From Pseudomonadota bacterium (lineage in GTDB: Bacteria > Pseudomonadota > Gammaproteobacteria > Xanthomonadales > Rhodanobacteraceae), in the NCBI GenBank assembly GCA_018240465.1, contig JAFEFS010000091.1, positions 79,421 through 143,420 on the forward strand: DNA of 64,000 nt, read 5' to 3'. The position numbers were made by a program, and so were the translations under genes. This document shows, piece by piece, positions 34,157 through 44,434 of this stretch (position 1 is its first letter; every line of letters starts with the position of its first letter). Below the pieces are notes generated by a model, which saw nothing but the letters and a program-made list of their open reading frames with translations, was not told the origin of the DNA and searched no databases.

Positions 34157-35677
34157 TCAGAGCGAATCCGGTGCGTGCAAGCGCCGGTACTGGATCGCCT
34201 CGCCCAGATGCGGCGCGGCAATGGCATCGGCCCCGGCCAGATCGGCGATCGTGCGCGCGACGCGCAGGATGCGGTGATAGGAACGCGCGGACAGCCCGAG
34301 CTTGTCCAGAGCGCGTTCGAGCAGGGCATGGTCGCGATCGCGCAGCACGCAGTCGCGGCGCAGTTCGCGCGAGTTCAGCGCCGCGTTCGGCCGCCCCGCA
34401 CGCGCCATCTGCCGTGCGCGCGCGGCGACGACGCGCGCGCGCACGACGGCGCTGGTTTCGCCGGGCGGCGCGGCGTCGCCCAGCTCGACCAGCGGCACGC
34501 GCGGCACCTCGACCTGCAGGTCGATGCGATCGAGCAGTGGCCCGGAAATGCGCGCGCGATAGCGGCGGATGGCCTCGGGGGTGCAGGCGCAACGCCCCGA
34601 CGGATCGCCGGCATAGCCGCACGGACACGGATTCATCGCCGCGACCAGCTGGAACGCCGCCGGAAATTCCGCCTGGCGCGCGGCGCGCGAAATCGCGACG
34701 CGGCCCGACTCGAGCGGTTCGCGCAGCACTTCGAGCACGCGCCGGTCGAATTCGGGAAGCTCATCGAGAAACAGCACGCCGTGATGGGCGAGCGAGATTT
34801 CGCCCGGCCGTGGAATCGAACCGCCGCCGACCAGCGCGACGGCGGAGGCGGTGTGGTGCGGCTGGCGGAACGGTCGCATCCGCCACTTGTCGCAATCCAT
34901 GGCTTGACCTGCGACCGAGCGCACCGCCGCGGACTCGAGCGCCTCGGCCTCGCTCAGCGGCGGCAGAATGCCGGGCAGGCGGCTTGCGAGCATGGTCTTG
35001 CCGGCGCCGGGCGGGCCGGCGAACAGCAGGTGGTGCGCGCCGGCCGCGGCGATTTCAAGAGCCCGGCGCGCCTGCGCCTGGCCGCGCACGTCGGCGAGGT
35101 CGGGATAGTCGCGCTCCTCGTCGTTCGTGTTCGCGGTCGCCGCGACCGCGCCTTCGGGCAGGTCGCCCGCGCCGCGCAGAAACGCGAGCACGTCGAGCAG
35201 GGTATCGGCGCCGCGCACCTCGGCCGCGGACACCAGTGCGGCTTCGGCGGCGTTGGTCCGCGGCACGATCAACGCGCGCCCCGCGCGCACGGTCTTGAGC
35301 GCCGCGGGCAATACGCCGGTGACTGCGCGCAACTCGCCGGACAAGGCGAGTTCGCCGAGGAACTCGTAGCGCGCCAATGCTTCCTTCGGCAGGTGCCCGG
35401 CAGCGGCGAGGATGCCGAGGGCGATCGGCAGGTCGAAACGCCCGCCGTCCTTGGGCAGGTCGGCCGGCGCCAGGCTGACGGTCACGCGACGTGCGGGATA
35501 TTCGATCTGCGCGTTCTGGATCGCGACGCGGACGCGGTCACGCGCCTCCTTCACCGCGGTTTCGGGCAGGCCGACGATGGATGTACCCGGCAAGCCGCCG
35601 GAAAGGTGCACCTCGACCGTGACCGCGGGCGCGGCCACGCCGTCCTGCGCGCGGCTGTGGACGGTGGCAAGGCTCAT
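34157..35677 (-). CDS. comM: ComM-type AAA+ helicase (YifB/Mg-chelatase-like)
   Basis: This 506-residue AAA+ ATPase drives branch migration of DNA taken up during natural transformation. The N-terminal domain is Lon-protease-like (VEVHLSGGLPGTSIVGLPE and ALSGELR). The Walker A motif GPPGAGKT is near 219-226, with VLFLDELPEFDRRVLEVLRE as Walker B region, and a cysteine-rich insert (NPCPCGYAGDPSGRCACTP) follows. I chose the ATG at 35677 because it gives the usual length of about 507; the longer frame crosses a repeat. It lies in the conserved comM-ubiK-glnK neighbourhood. Confidence 0.94.
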   Translation of the reverse strand: MSLATVHSRAQDGVAAPAVTVEVHLSGGLPGTSIVGLPETAVKEARDRVRVAIQNAQIEYPARRVTVSLAPADLPKDGGRFDLPIALGILAAAGHLPKEALARYEFLGELALSGELRAVTGVLPAALKTVRAGRALIVPRTNAAEAALVSAAEVRGADTLLDVLAFLRGAGDLPEGAVAATANTNDEERDYPDLADVRGQAQARRALEIAAAGAHHLLFAGPPGAGKTMLASRLPGILPPLSEAEALESAAVRSVAGQAMDCDKWRMRPFRQPHHTASAVALVGGGSIPRPGEISLAHHGVLFLDELPEFDRRVLEVLREPLESGRVAISRAARQAEFPAAFQLVAAMNPCPCGYAGDPSGRCACTPEAIRRYRARISGPLLDRIDLQVEVPRVPLVELGDAAPPGETSAVVRARVVAARARQMARAGRPNAALNSRELRRDCVLRDRDHALLERALDKLGLSARSYHRILRVARTIADLAGADAIAAPHLGEAIQYRRLHAPDSL

Positions 35678-36091
35678 GGCAGGCGAATCTGCAACACGCC
35701 GTCCGACGTGCGCGCCGTCAAGGCAACTTGCTGGCGGGGATGGCCGTCCGTGGACGGCGGCGCACCGGCGCGGGCGCAAAAACAACGAACATCCCTGTTC
35801 ACCCGCCGATCCGGGCAGGGTTCCGAGCGTACTGCGTCCTTGTCGAACGGTGCGGCCACGAATGACCGGTTCGGGGTCCTCGCGATCAGGGGCGATCGCC
35901 AAGGTACAGATTCCGCGAGCGGTCGCGCCGGTTCCACCCGCTGTCCATGCGGGGAGGGTTGCAATTCATGCCAACCGGACGACGAGCCGTGATCGCCGCA
36001 ACCATCGGCAACGGGTGCCGAGCTCGGTTCACGACCGCCCGCGGAAAAAAGGGGCTGCATCGGCCTCATGCCGATCGGCCACTGATGCTGA
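35678..36091. other. gap between comM and ubiK
   Basis: These 414 bases hold a copy of a dispersed repeat (35850-35894) and hairpins just downstream of ubiK (36045-36097). No gene is visible; the open frames there are shadows. Confidence 0.6.
35850..35894. repeat. dispersed palindromic repeat, copy 2
   Basis: The ends GTGCGGCC and TCCTCGCGATCAGGGGCG match the copy at 5781-5826 with a few changes in the middle. Here the stem-forming left arm is less well kept. Confidence 0.7.
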
Positions 36092-36097
36092 TCAGTG
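36045..36097 (-). terminator. possible terminator of ubiK
   Basis: On the minus strand a stem CACTGAT/ATCAGTG overlaps the ubiK stop, followed by ATCGGC/GCCGAT and then CCCC and six T (36050-36045). The T-tract lies 8 bases past the second stem, which is more than usual. Confidence 0.4.
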
Positions 36098-36388
36098 CGC
36101 TGCGGTTTTGCTGCCGAGCAGCGCCTCGAGCTCGGCGACACGATGCTCGAGCACCTCGACCATCTCGCGGGTGCGCAGCAGCACACAACGCTGCACGTCG
36201 AACTCTTCGCGAGTGACGAGATCGAGCGCGCGCAAGCCCGACCGCAAGGTGTCCTTGAAGTTGGCGGAGAGGTCGTCCATGGCCTCGCGCGGGGAATCAG
36301 CCAGACGCGCACGCGCATCCGCAAGAGCAGGAGGAACGAGTTCGACCAGGCGACGGGCCAGGTCGTCGAGCGGGGAGACGGCAATCAC
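36092..36388 (-). CDS. ubiK: ubiquinone biosynthesis accessory factor UbiK (YqiC family)
   Basis: This 98-residue protein helps ubiquinone biosynthesis by binding UbiJ and lipid in the Ubi complex. The N-terminal part (SPLDDLARRLVELVPPAL) and the C-terminal coiled coil (EEFDVQRCVLLRTREMVEVL, then a leucine-rich end) fit the YqiC/BMFP family. I chose the GTG at 36388 because AGAGG lies 7 nt upstream and the protein then starts MIAVSPLDDL, as family members do. It diverges from glnK, as in many gammaproteobacteria. Confidence 0.9.
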   Translation of the reverse strand: MIAVSPLDDLARRLVELVPPALADARARLADSPREAMDDLSANFKDTLRSGLRALDLVTREEFDVQRCVLLRTREMVEVLEHRVAELEALLGSKTAAH

Positions 36389-36571
36389 GGCGTTACCTCT
36401 CGGACAAATGATGATGCGCAACGGACCGAAGGCAGCCTAGCCTATCCGTTCGCCGCGGGCACTGGCAGTTTACTGATTCGCTTGTAGGAATTTTCCTACA
36501 CGCCAGACGGAAATCGCGGCCCGGATGCATCATTTCCGGGCGCCAGCGCCGTGCCGGCTTTTTCGGTATAG

Positions 36572-36946
<375 letters not shown>

Positions 36947-36951
36947 GCCCG

Positions 36952-36973
36952 CACTCCCGCCTTCGCGGGAATG
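36952..36973. repeat. palindromic intergenic repeat (REP-like), copy 2
   Basis: TCCCGC and GCGGGA pair around CTTC, 8 bp past the glnK stop. It is related to copies at 7507-7538 and 51822-51839 and may also stop transcription. Confidence 0.7.
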
Positions 36974-37051
36974 GCGCCGGAAACCGTTGCCTTTCCGCGC
37001 GCACGAAGCGGATTTTTGTATGGCCGTCTAGGCGGCCATTTGCCACAGCCT

Positions 37052-37080
37052 TTGACGCGGCGCAACATTTGTGTTGTAGT
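37052..37080 (+). promoter_or_regulatory. sigma-70-like promoter of gltBD
   Basis: TTGACG (37052-37057) and TGTAGT (37075-37080) are separated by 17 nt, ideal sigma-70 spacing with five and four consensus bases. The gltB ATG follows 117 nt later, leaving room for leader control. Confidence 0.6.
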
Positions 37081-37197
37081 CGCGTGCGTGGAATATCCAC
37101 ATAACCAAGGCGGGCGCCAGGACGCGCCGGCTTTGTCGTCGCCAGATGCCGGCGGATCGGAGCGATCGCGTCGCATCGAGCAAGAGCAGGTTCGATC

Positions 37198-40100
37198 ATG
37201 TTGCAACAACGCGCTGATACGCTGTACGACCCGTCGTTCGAACACGACAGCTGCGGTTTCGGGCTGATCGCGAACATCGACGGCAAAGCGGGCGCGTGGC
37301 TGGTCGACCAAGCCTTCTCCACGCTGGCGAAGATGTCGCATCGCGGCGGCATCGGTGCCGACGGCATCACCGGCGACGGTTGCGGCGTCCTGCTCTATCG
37401 CCCGTTCGGCTGGCTGCGGGCGCTGGCGAACGACGCCGGCATCAATGTCGGCGAGCGTTTCGCCTCGGGCCATGTCTACCTCGACCGCAACGACACGGCG
37501 CGCGCGGTGGCACAGAAGGCCGGACTCGAAAAGTGCTTGCACGCGGAAGGCCTGAGCGTCGCCGGCTGGCGCGAAGTGCCGGTCGATGCGCGCGCCTGCG
37601 GGCCGATCGGTGAAGCGCACCGCCCGCGCATCGAGCAGATCTTCGTCGACGCACCGGCCGGCATGGATGAAGGCGCGTTCGACCGCGCCCTGTTCCGCGC
37701 GCGCCGCCTGGCCGAGAAAAACCTCAACGACGACATCCACTTCTACGTCGTCACCCTGTCGGCAAGCACTTTTGCGGCCAAGGCCATGGTCGCGCCGGGC
37801 CAGCTGCGCGCCGCATTTCCGGACTTCTCGCATCCGGCGCTCGAGGCCAGCGCTGCGGTGTTCCATCAGCGCTATTCGACCAACACGATGCCGCACTGGC
37901 GCCTGGCCCAGCCGTTCCGCCTGCTCGCGCACAACGGCGAGATCAACACGATCAAGGCCAACCGCAACTGGGCGACCGCGCGCGCGGCCAAGTACAAGTC
38001 CCCGCTCGTCGACTTCTCCGATCTCGGCGAACTGGTCACGAGCAAGGGCTCGGACTCGCAAAGCCTCGACAACATGCTCGAGGTGCTCGTCGCCGGCGGC
38101 CTCGACGTGCTGCTCGCGATGCGCGTGCTGATTCCGCCGGCGTACGCCTCGCGCGACGATCTCGACGAGGATCTCGAAGCGTTCTACGAGTACTACGCGT
38201 TGCATTCCGAGCCATGGGACGGTCCGGCCGGCATCGTGCTGTGCGACGGAAGGCATGCCGCTTGCGCGCTCGACCGCAACGGCCTGCGCCCGGCGCGCTG
38301 GGCGCGCTCGGATGACAACCATCTCATCGTCGCCTCCGAGGCCGGGCTGTGGGACGTGCCCGATTCGCGCATCGTCGCCAAGGGCCGCCTCGGGCCGGGC
38401 GAGATGATCGCGGTCGATCTGGTCGAGCACAAGCTGCTCGACAGCGCGGCGATCGACGCGGTCAACCGTGCGCGTGCGCCCTACAAGAAGTGGTTGCGCG
38501 AGCAGCTCAACCATCTCGAATCGCATCTGATCGATCCGGCGCTCGCCGCCGAGCCGTTCTCGCCTGAGGTGCTCGCGCGCTACCAGAAGCAGTTCGCGCT
38601 GACGCGCGAGGAGCGCGACGTCATCCTGAAAACCCTCGCCGAGGACGAAGCCGAAGCCACCGGCTCGATGGGCGACGACACGCCGATCGCGGTGCTCTCG
38701 CAGCAGTCGCGCTCCCTGTACGAATACTTCCGCCAGTCGTTCGCGCAGGTAACCAATCCGCCGATCGATCCGCTGCGCGAGCGCCTGGTCATGTCGCTGA
38801 CCACGCAGATCGGCCTCGAGCGCAACGTCTTCGATCTGTCGCCGGACAACGCCAAGCAGGTACTGCTCAACTCGCCGATCCTCTCGCAGCGCAAGCTGCG
38901 CCAGATCCTCGCGTTGCCGCATATCGCGCCGGCGAACATCAAGCTCGACCTCTACTACGACGAGCAAATCGGCCTCAAGGCCGCGATCGAAGGCCTTTGC
39001 GACCGTGCCGAGGACGCGGTGCGCAACGGCGCCATGCTGATCCTGCTGTCCGACCGCTACCCGGCACCGGGTCTGCTGCCGATCCATGCGCTGCTCGCGA
39101 CCGGCGCCGTGCACGCGCGCCTGACGCAAAAGCAGTTACGCTGCGACTGCAACATCCTCGTCGAGACCGGCAACGCGCGCGACGCGCATCACTTCGCCTG
39201 CCTGATCGGTTTCGGCGCGACCGCGGTGTATCCATACCTGTCGTACCAGACCTTGTTCGACATGAGCAAGCACGGCCAGCTCAAGGGCCGCCAGGGCGAG
39301 CCGCCGAGCGAGATCGGCCGTAGCTACCGCCGCGGCATCCAGAAAGGCCTGCTCAAGATCATCTCGAAGATGGGCATCGCGACCATCGCCGGCTATCGCG
39401 GCGCGCAGTTGTTCGAGATCGTGGGCCTCGACAACGAAGTCGTCGAGCTGTGCTTCCCCGGCACGCCCTCGCGCATCGGCGGTGCCGGCTTCGCCGACAT
39501 CCAGAACGAATACAAGGCGCAATCGATCGCCGCGCGCGATCCGAACTACGCGCCGCCGCCAGGCGGCCTGATGAAGGCGCTGCCGGGCGGCGAATTCCAC
39601 ATGTACAACCCCGAGGTCGTCGGCTCGCTGCAACTCGCAGTGCGTACGGGCGATGCGAAGCTGTATCAGCGCTATGCCGATGCGGTCGACCGGCGCGTGC
39701 CCGCGGCGCTGCGCGATCTGCTCGCCGTGCATCCGCTCGGCGCGCCGGTGCCGCTCGAAGAGGTGGAGCCGGTCGAGACGATCCTGAAGCGCTTCGACTC
39801 GGCCGGCATGTCGCTCGGCGCGCTGTCGCCCGAGGCGCACGAGTCGCTGGCAATCGCTATGAACCGCCTCGGCGCGCGCAGCAACTCGGGCGAAGGCGGC
39901 GAAGACCCGCTGCGCTACGGCACCGAGAAGATGTCGAAGATCAAGCAGGTTGCCTCGGGCCGCTTCGGCGTCACTCCGGCGTATCTCGTCAATGCCGAAG
40001 TGTTGCAGATCAAGATCGCACAAGGCGCCAAGCCCGGCGAAGGCGGCCAGCTGCCGGGGCACAAGGTCAACAGCATGATCGCGCGTTTGCGTTACGCGCG

Positions 40101-41652
40101 CCCGGGCATCGGCCTGATTTCGCCGCCGCCGCACCACGACATCTATTCGATCGAAGATCTCGCGCAGTTGATCTACGACCTCAAGGAAGTGAATCCTGCG
40201 GCGCTGGTTTCGGTCAAGCTCGTCGCGAATGCCGGCGTCGGCACGATTGCCGCGGGCGTGGCGAAAGCGAATGCCGATCTGATCACCATCTCCGGCCACG
40301 ACGGCGGCACGGGCGCCAGCCCGCTGACCTCGATCCGCTACGCGGGTTCGCCGTGGGAGCTGGGCCTGTCCGAAGCGCAGCAGACACTGGTGCGCAACGG
40401 CCTGCGCGAGCGCGTGATCGTGCAGACCGACGGCGGCCTGAAGACCGGCCTCGACGTGATCAAGGCGGCGATGCTCGGCGCGCAGTCGTTCGGCTTCGGC
40501 ACCGCGCCGATGGTTGCACTCGGCTGCAAGTACCTGCGCATCTGCCATCTGAACTCCTGCGCGACCGGCATTGCGACGCAGAACGACGAGTTGCGCAAGA
40601 AGCACTACGACGGTCCGCCACAGCAGGTCGAGAATTTCTTCCGCTTTGTCGCCGAGGACGTGCGCCAGCACATGGCGCGTCTTGGTGTGCGCAAGCTCGA
40701 CGAAATCATCGGCCGTACCGACCTGCTCACCCAGCGCGAAGGCGCGACGGTCAAGCAGAACAAGGTCGATCTTGCACCGCTGCTCGGCTCGGGTCTCATC
40801 GGCAGTGTGCCGGGCTGCGCGGCAGCGCCGATCCCGCAGAGCGATCTGGCCAAGCGCATCGCCGCGGACACCCGGGCGGCAGTCGAAAAAGCGAGCGGGG
40901 GCGAATTCCGCTACACCGTCGTCAATACCGATCGCTCGATCGGCGCACGTCTGTCCGGCGAAGTCGCGCGCAGGCACGGCGATCAGGGCATGGCGGCGAA
41001 CCCGGTCACGTTGCGCCTGTCCGGCGCCGCGGGCCAGAGCCTTGGCGCTTGGAACGCGGGTGGCGTGCATATCGTGCTCGATGGCGAGGCCAACGACGGC
41101 GTCGGCAAGGGCATGGCGGGCGGGCGCATCGTCGTGCGTCCGCCGCATGACGCCGGCTTTCCCAGTCACGAATCGTCGATCGTCGGCAACACCTGCCTGT
41201 ACGGTGCGACCGGCGGCGAGTTCTACGCCGCAGGCCGCGCGGGCGAGCGCTTCGCGGTGCGCAACTCGGGTGCACTCGCCGTGGTCGAAGGCGTCGGCGA
41301 TCACTGCTGCGAGTACATGACCGGCGGCACCGTCGTCGTGCTCGGCCGCTGCGGCGTCAACTTCGGCGCCGGCATGACCGGCGGCTACGCCTTCGTCCTC
41401 GACGAGGCGCGCGATTTCGTCGACCGCTACAACCACGAACTGGTCGACATCACGCGCATCTCGCACGAGGGCATGGAGAACTACTGGCAACACCTGCGCA
41501 ACCTGCTGCTCGGCTACGTCGATGCGACCGGCAGCGCCTGGGGACGCCGCATCGTCGAGGAGTTCCGCGAGCTCGTGCACAAGTTCTGGCTGGTCAAACC
41601 GAAGGCGGCCAGCCTCGACTCGCTCGCCGACGAACTGCGCCGCGCAGCCTGA
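37198..41652 (+). CDS. gltB: glutamate synthase (NADPH) large subunit
   Basis: This 1484-residue enzyme makes two glutamates from glutamine and 2-oxoglutarate. It has an N-terminal Ntn amidotransferase domain whose nucleophile would be Cys19 (HDSCGFGLIA), exposed after cutting an 18-residue propeptide. The FMN-binding synthase domain follows (about 820-1210; SLGALSPEAHESLAIAMNRL, VSVKLVANAGVGTIAAGVAK), with the 3Fe-4S cysteines around CHLNSCATGIATQ, and the C-terminal beta-helix domain ends it. Length and order are normal. It is 20 bp from gltD, with which it forms the active enzyme. Confidence 0.97.
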   Translation: MLQQRADTLYDPSFEHDSCGFGLIANIDGKAGAWLVDQAFSTLAKMSHRGGIGADGITGDGCGVLLYRPFGWLRALANDAGINVGERFASGHVYLDRNDTARAVAQKAGLEKCLHAEGLSVAGWREVPVDARACGPIGEAHRPRIEQIFVDAPAGMDEGAFDRALFRARRLAEKNLNDDIHFYVVTLSASTFAAKAMVAPGQLRAAFPDFSHPALEASAAVFHQRYSTNTMPHWRLAQPFRLLAHNGEINTIKANRNWATARAAKYKSPLVDFSDLGELVTSKGSDSQSLDNMLEVLVAGGLDVLLAMRVLIPPAYASRDDLDEDLEAFYEYYALHSEPWDGPAGIVLCDGRHAACALDRNGLRPARWARSDDNHLIVASEAGLWDVPDSRIVAKGRLGPGEMIAVDLVEHKLLDSAAIDAVNRARAPYKKWLREQLNHLESHLIDPALAAEPFSPEVLARYQKQFALTREERDVILKTLAEDEAEATGSMGDDTPIAVLSQQSRSLYEYFRQSFAQVTNPPIDPLRERLVMSLTTQIGLERNVFDLSPDNAKQVLLNSPILSQRKLRQILALPHIAPANIKLDLYYDEQIGLKAAIEGLCDRAEDAVRNGAMLILLSDRYPAPGLLPIHALLATGAVHARLTQKQLRCDCNILVETGNARDAHHFACLIGFGATAVYPYLSYQTLFDMSKHGQLKGRQGEPPSEIGRSYRRGIQKGLLKIISKMGIATIAGYRGAQLFEIVGLDNEVVELCFPGTPSRIGGAGFADIQNEYKAQSIAARDPNYAPPPGGLMKALPGGEFHMYNPEVVGSLQLAVRTGDAKLYQRYADAVDRRVPAALRDLLAVHPLGAPVPLEEVEPVETILKRFDSAGMSLGALSPEAHESLAIAMNRLGARSNSGEGGEDPLRYGTEKMSKIKQVASGRFGVTPAYLVNAEVLQIKIAQGAKPGEGGQLPGHKVNSMIARLRYARPGIGLISPPPHHDIYSIEDLAQLIYDLKEVNPAALVSVKLVANAGVGTIAAGVAKANADLITISGHDGGTGASPLTSIRYAGSPWELGLSEAQQTLVRNGLRERVIVQTDGGLKTGLDVIKAAMLGAQSFGFGTAPMVALGCKYLRICHLNSCATGIATQNDELRKKHYDGPPQQVENFFRFVAEDVRQHMARLGVRKLDEIIGRTDLLTQREGATVKQNKVDLAPLLGSGLIGSVPGCAAAPIPQSDLAKRIAADTRAAVEKASGGEFRYTVVNTDRSIGARLSGEVARRHGDQGMAANPVTLRLSGAAGQSLGAWNAGGVHIVLDGEANDGVGKGMAGGRIVVRPPHDAGFPSHESSIVGNTCLYGATGGEFYAAGRAGERFAVRNSGALAVVEGVGDHCCEYMTGGTVVVLGRCGVNFGAGMTGGYAFVLDEARDFVDRYNHELVDITRISHEGMENYWQHLRNLLLGYVDATGSAWGRRIVEEFRELVHKFWLVKPKAASLDSLADELRRAA

Positions 41653-41672
41653 TAGCTGAAGAATCGATCAAC

Positions 41673-43109
41673 GTGAAAAAAGACAATTTTCCATTTTTGC
41701 GCTTTCCCCGCGAACTGCCGCGCGAACTCAATGTTCCGATCCGCGTGCTCGGCTACGGCGAGATCCACACGACGTTCAGCGGCGAACAGATCACCGAGCA
41801 GGCCTCGCGCTGCATCGACTGCGGCAATCCGTACTGCTCCTGGGGCTGCCCGCTGCACAACCATATCCCGCGCTGGCTCGAACTCGCGCGCGAGGGTCGC
41901 GTGGAGGACGCCGCCGCGCTGATGCACGAAACCAATCCACTGCCCGAGATCTGCGGCCGCATCTGCCCGCAGGATCGCCTCTGCGAGCAGGCCTGCACGC
42001 TCGAAACCGGCTTTGGCGCGGTGACGATCGGCGCGATCGAGCGTTCGATCACCGATGAGGCGTTCAAGCGCGGCTGGCGGCCCAGGCTCGACGACGTCGA
42101 GCCGACTGGCAAAAAGGTGGCCATCGTCGGCGCGGGTCCGGCCGGGCTCGCTGCGGCCGACGTGCTTGCGCGCTCGGGCATCGCCGTCGAAGTGTTCGAC
42201 CGTTACGAGGAAATCGGCGGCCTGCTCACCTTCGGCATTCCGCCATTCAAGCTCGACAAGAGCATCGTCGACACTCGTCGCGGCGTGCTCGAAGGCATGG
42301 GTGTCAAGTTCCGGCTGAAGACGGAAATCGGCAGGGATGTGGATTTCGCCACGCTGACCCGCGACTACGACGCCGTCTTCCTCGGCACCGGCGCCTACCA
42401 GTTCGTCGATGGCAAGCTGCCGGGGCAGACCTTGCCCGGGGTGCACGCCGCGCTGCCGTTCCTGATTGCCAACATGCGCCGCCTGCTCGGCACCGCGACG
42501 GCTGCGGACGTCATGCCCGAATTGCTCGGCAAGCGCGTCGTGGTGCTCGGCGGCGGCGACACCTCGATGGACTGCGTGCGCACCAGCGTGCGCCACGACG
42601 CCGAGAGCGTCACCCTCGTCTACCGCCGCGACGAAGCGAGCATGCCCGGCTCGCGCCGCGAGGTGAAATACAGCCGCGATGAGGGCGTGGACTTCCTGTT
42701 CCAGCGCCAGCCGCTCGAGATTCTCGGCAATGCCAGGGGCGTCATCGGCGTGCGCGTCGGCGAGACGCGTCTGGTCGACGACGGCAACGGCCGCCCGCGT
42801 TCCGAGGTCGTCCCGGGCAGCGAGGAAGTGCTGCCGGCCGATGTCGTCATCCTCGCCTTCGGCTTCCTGCCCGAGCCGCCGGCATGGGCAACGGCCAACG
42901 GCATCGAGTTCGCGTCGAACGGCAAGATCGTGCTCGGCGGCGCCGGCCGCCTGCCGCTGCAGACGACGAATCCAAAGGTGTTCGCCGGCGGCGACATGTG
43001 GCGCGGCGCCGATCTCGTCGTGCGCGCCGTGCTCGACGGCCGCGAGGCAGCGAAGCAGATCAAGCAGATGGTTGCCGCCCACGCCACGGCGGATGCGGCC
43101 CGCGCCTGA
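41673..43109 (+). CDS. gltD: glutamate synthase small subunit
   Basis: This 478-residue flavoprotein passes electrons from NADPH through FAD and 4Fe-4S centres to GltB. The N-terminal cysteine motif CIDCGNPYCSWGCPL (about 48-62) and a second set (CGRICPQDRLCEQAC) bind the clusters. The FAD fold GAGPAGLAAADVLAR and the NADPH fold VVLGGGDTSMDCVRT follow. The start is GTG at 41673. It is cotranscribed with gltB and probably with the aminotransferase 44 bp downstream. Confidence 0.96.
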   Translation: MKKDNFPFLRFPRELPRELNVPIRVLGYGEIHTTFSGEQITEQASRCIDCGNPYCSWGCPLHNHIPRWLELAREGRVEDAAALMHETNPLPEICGRICPQDRLCEQACTLETGFGAVTIGAIERSITDEAFKRGWRPRLDDVEPTGKKVAIVGAGPAGLAAADVLARSGIAVEVFDRYEEIGGLLTFGIPPFKLDKSIVDTRRGVLEGMGVKFRLKTEIGRDVDFATLTRDYDAVFLGTGAYQFVDGKLPGQTLPGVHAALPFLIANMRRLLGTATAADVMPELLGKRVVVLGGGDTSMDCVRTSVRHDAESVTLVYRRDEASMPGSRREVKYSRDEGVDFLFQRQPLEILGNARGVIGVRVGETRLVDDGNGRPRSEVVPGSEEVLPADVVILAFGFLPEPPAWATANGIEFASNGKIVLGGAGRLPLQTTNPKVFAGGDMWRGADLVVRAVLDGREAAKQIKQMVAAHATADAARA

Positions 43110-43153
43110 GCGCGAGGTCATCCCACCCTCCCCGATCCGATCACGACCCGCCC

Positions 43154-44335
43154 ATGTTCGAAACCCTGAAGCAACCCGCGCCCGACAAGATCCTCACCCT
43201 GATCGCACTGCTGCGCGACGATCCGCGCCCGAACAAGGTCGACCTCGGCGTCGGCGTGTACAAGGATCGCGAAGGCCGCACGCCGATCATGCAATCGGTG
43301 CGTGAGGCCGAGCAGGTGCTGTTCGCCGAGCAGACGACGAAGACCTATCTCGGCCTCGCCGGCGACACGACGTTCGACACGCTGATGACGGGGCTGGTCC
43401 TCGGCGACGCCGCGCCGGCCGCACGCGTGCGCGCCATCCAGACGCCAGGCGGCTCCGGGGCGTTGCGCATCCTGTTCGACCTGCTGCATCGCGCGAAGCC
43501 GGATGCCACGGTGTGGGTATCCGATCCGACCTGGCCCAACCATGTCCCGATGATCGAGGCTTCCGGCCTCGCGCATGCTTCCTATCCGTACTTCGATGCG
43601 ACCACCGGCACGGTGCGCTTCGAGGCGATGCTGGCCGCGCTCGCGCAGGCGAAGCCGAACGACGTCGTGCTGCTGCATGGCTGCTGCCACAACCCGACCG
43701 GCGCGAACCTGACGTTCGAGCAATGGCGCGCGGTCGGCAGGCTTCTCCTCGAAAAGAACCTGTTTCCGTTCGTCGACATCGCCTACCAGGGTTTCGGCGA
43801 AGGCCTCGACGCCGACGCCGCCGGTGTGCGCCTGCTCGCCGCGCTCGTGCCGGCCATGTGCGTCGCCACGAGCTGCTCGAAGAATTTTTCCGTTTACCGC
43901 GACCGCGTCGGTTGCGCGATCCTGCTCGCGCCGTCCGCGGCCGAAGCCGATCTCGCCTGCAGCCAACTCGGCTCGGTCGCGCGCGCCAACTACTCGATGC
44001 CGCCGGACCATGGCGCCGCCGCGGTGCGCATCATCCTCGGCGACCCGGCGCGCCGCGCGGCGTGGACGGTCGAGGTGGACGCGATCCGCGCGCGCATGAT
44101 CGCGCTGCGTGAGGGCCTCGCCGCGGCGCTGCGCAAGCACACGGGCACGGAGCGTTTCGATTTCGTCGCCCGCCATCGCGGCATGTTCTCGCGTCTGGGC
44201 CTCAGCGTCGAACAGGTGCACCGCCTGCGTGCCGAGCACGCGATTTACATGGTCGAGGACAGCCGCGTCAACGTCGCCGGCCTGCCGGATGATCGTCTCG
44301 ACGACGTCGCGCACGCGATCGTCGCGGTGCTTTGA
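43154..44335 (+). CDS. tyrB: aromatic amino acid / aspartate aminotransferase
   Basis: This 393-residue class I PLP aminotransferase exchanges amino groups between glutamate and aromatic or dicarboxylic oxo-acids. The PLP lysine is Lys243 (TSCSKNFSVYRDRVG), with CCHNPTGANLT and DIAYQGFGEGLDAD as the cofactor-binding segments. The ATG at 43154 fits the family length; the frame open upstream runs into gltD. It follows gltD closely, and glutamate made by GltBD is its amino donor. AspC and TyrB specificities are hard to tell apart; I favour TyrB with moderate certainty. Confidence 0.9.
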   Translation: MFETLKQPAPDKILTLIALLRDDPRPNKVDLGVGVYKDREGRTPIMQSVREAEQVLFAEQTTKTYLGLAGDTTFDTLMTGLVLGDAAPAARVRAIQTPGGSGALRILFDLLHRAKPDATVWVSDPTWPNHVPMIEASGLAHASYPYFDATTGTVRFEAMLAALAQAKPNDVVLLHGCCHNPTGANLTFEQWRAVGRLLLEKNLFPFVDIAYQGFGEGLDADAAGVRLLAALVPAMCVATSCSKNFSVYRDRVGCAILLAPSAAEADLACSQLGSVARANYSMPPDHGAAAVRIILGDPARRAAWTVEVDAIRARMIALREGLAAALRKHTGTERFDFVARHRGMFSRLGLSVEQVHRLRAEHAIYMVEDSRVNVAGLPDDRLDDVAHAIVAVL

Positions 44336-44434
44336 ACACGGCGTCAATCACACGACACTGCATTGAGATGCCGAGAGCGAACAACCATTGCTTCAACATC
44401 ATGGCGAGAACGAAGGCAAAGCTCGAAACCGGAC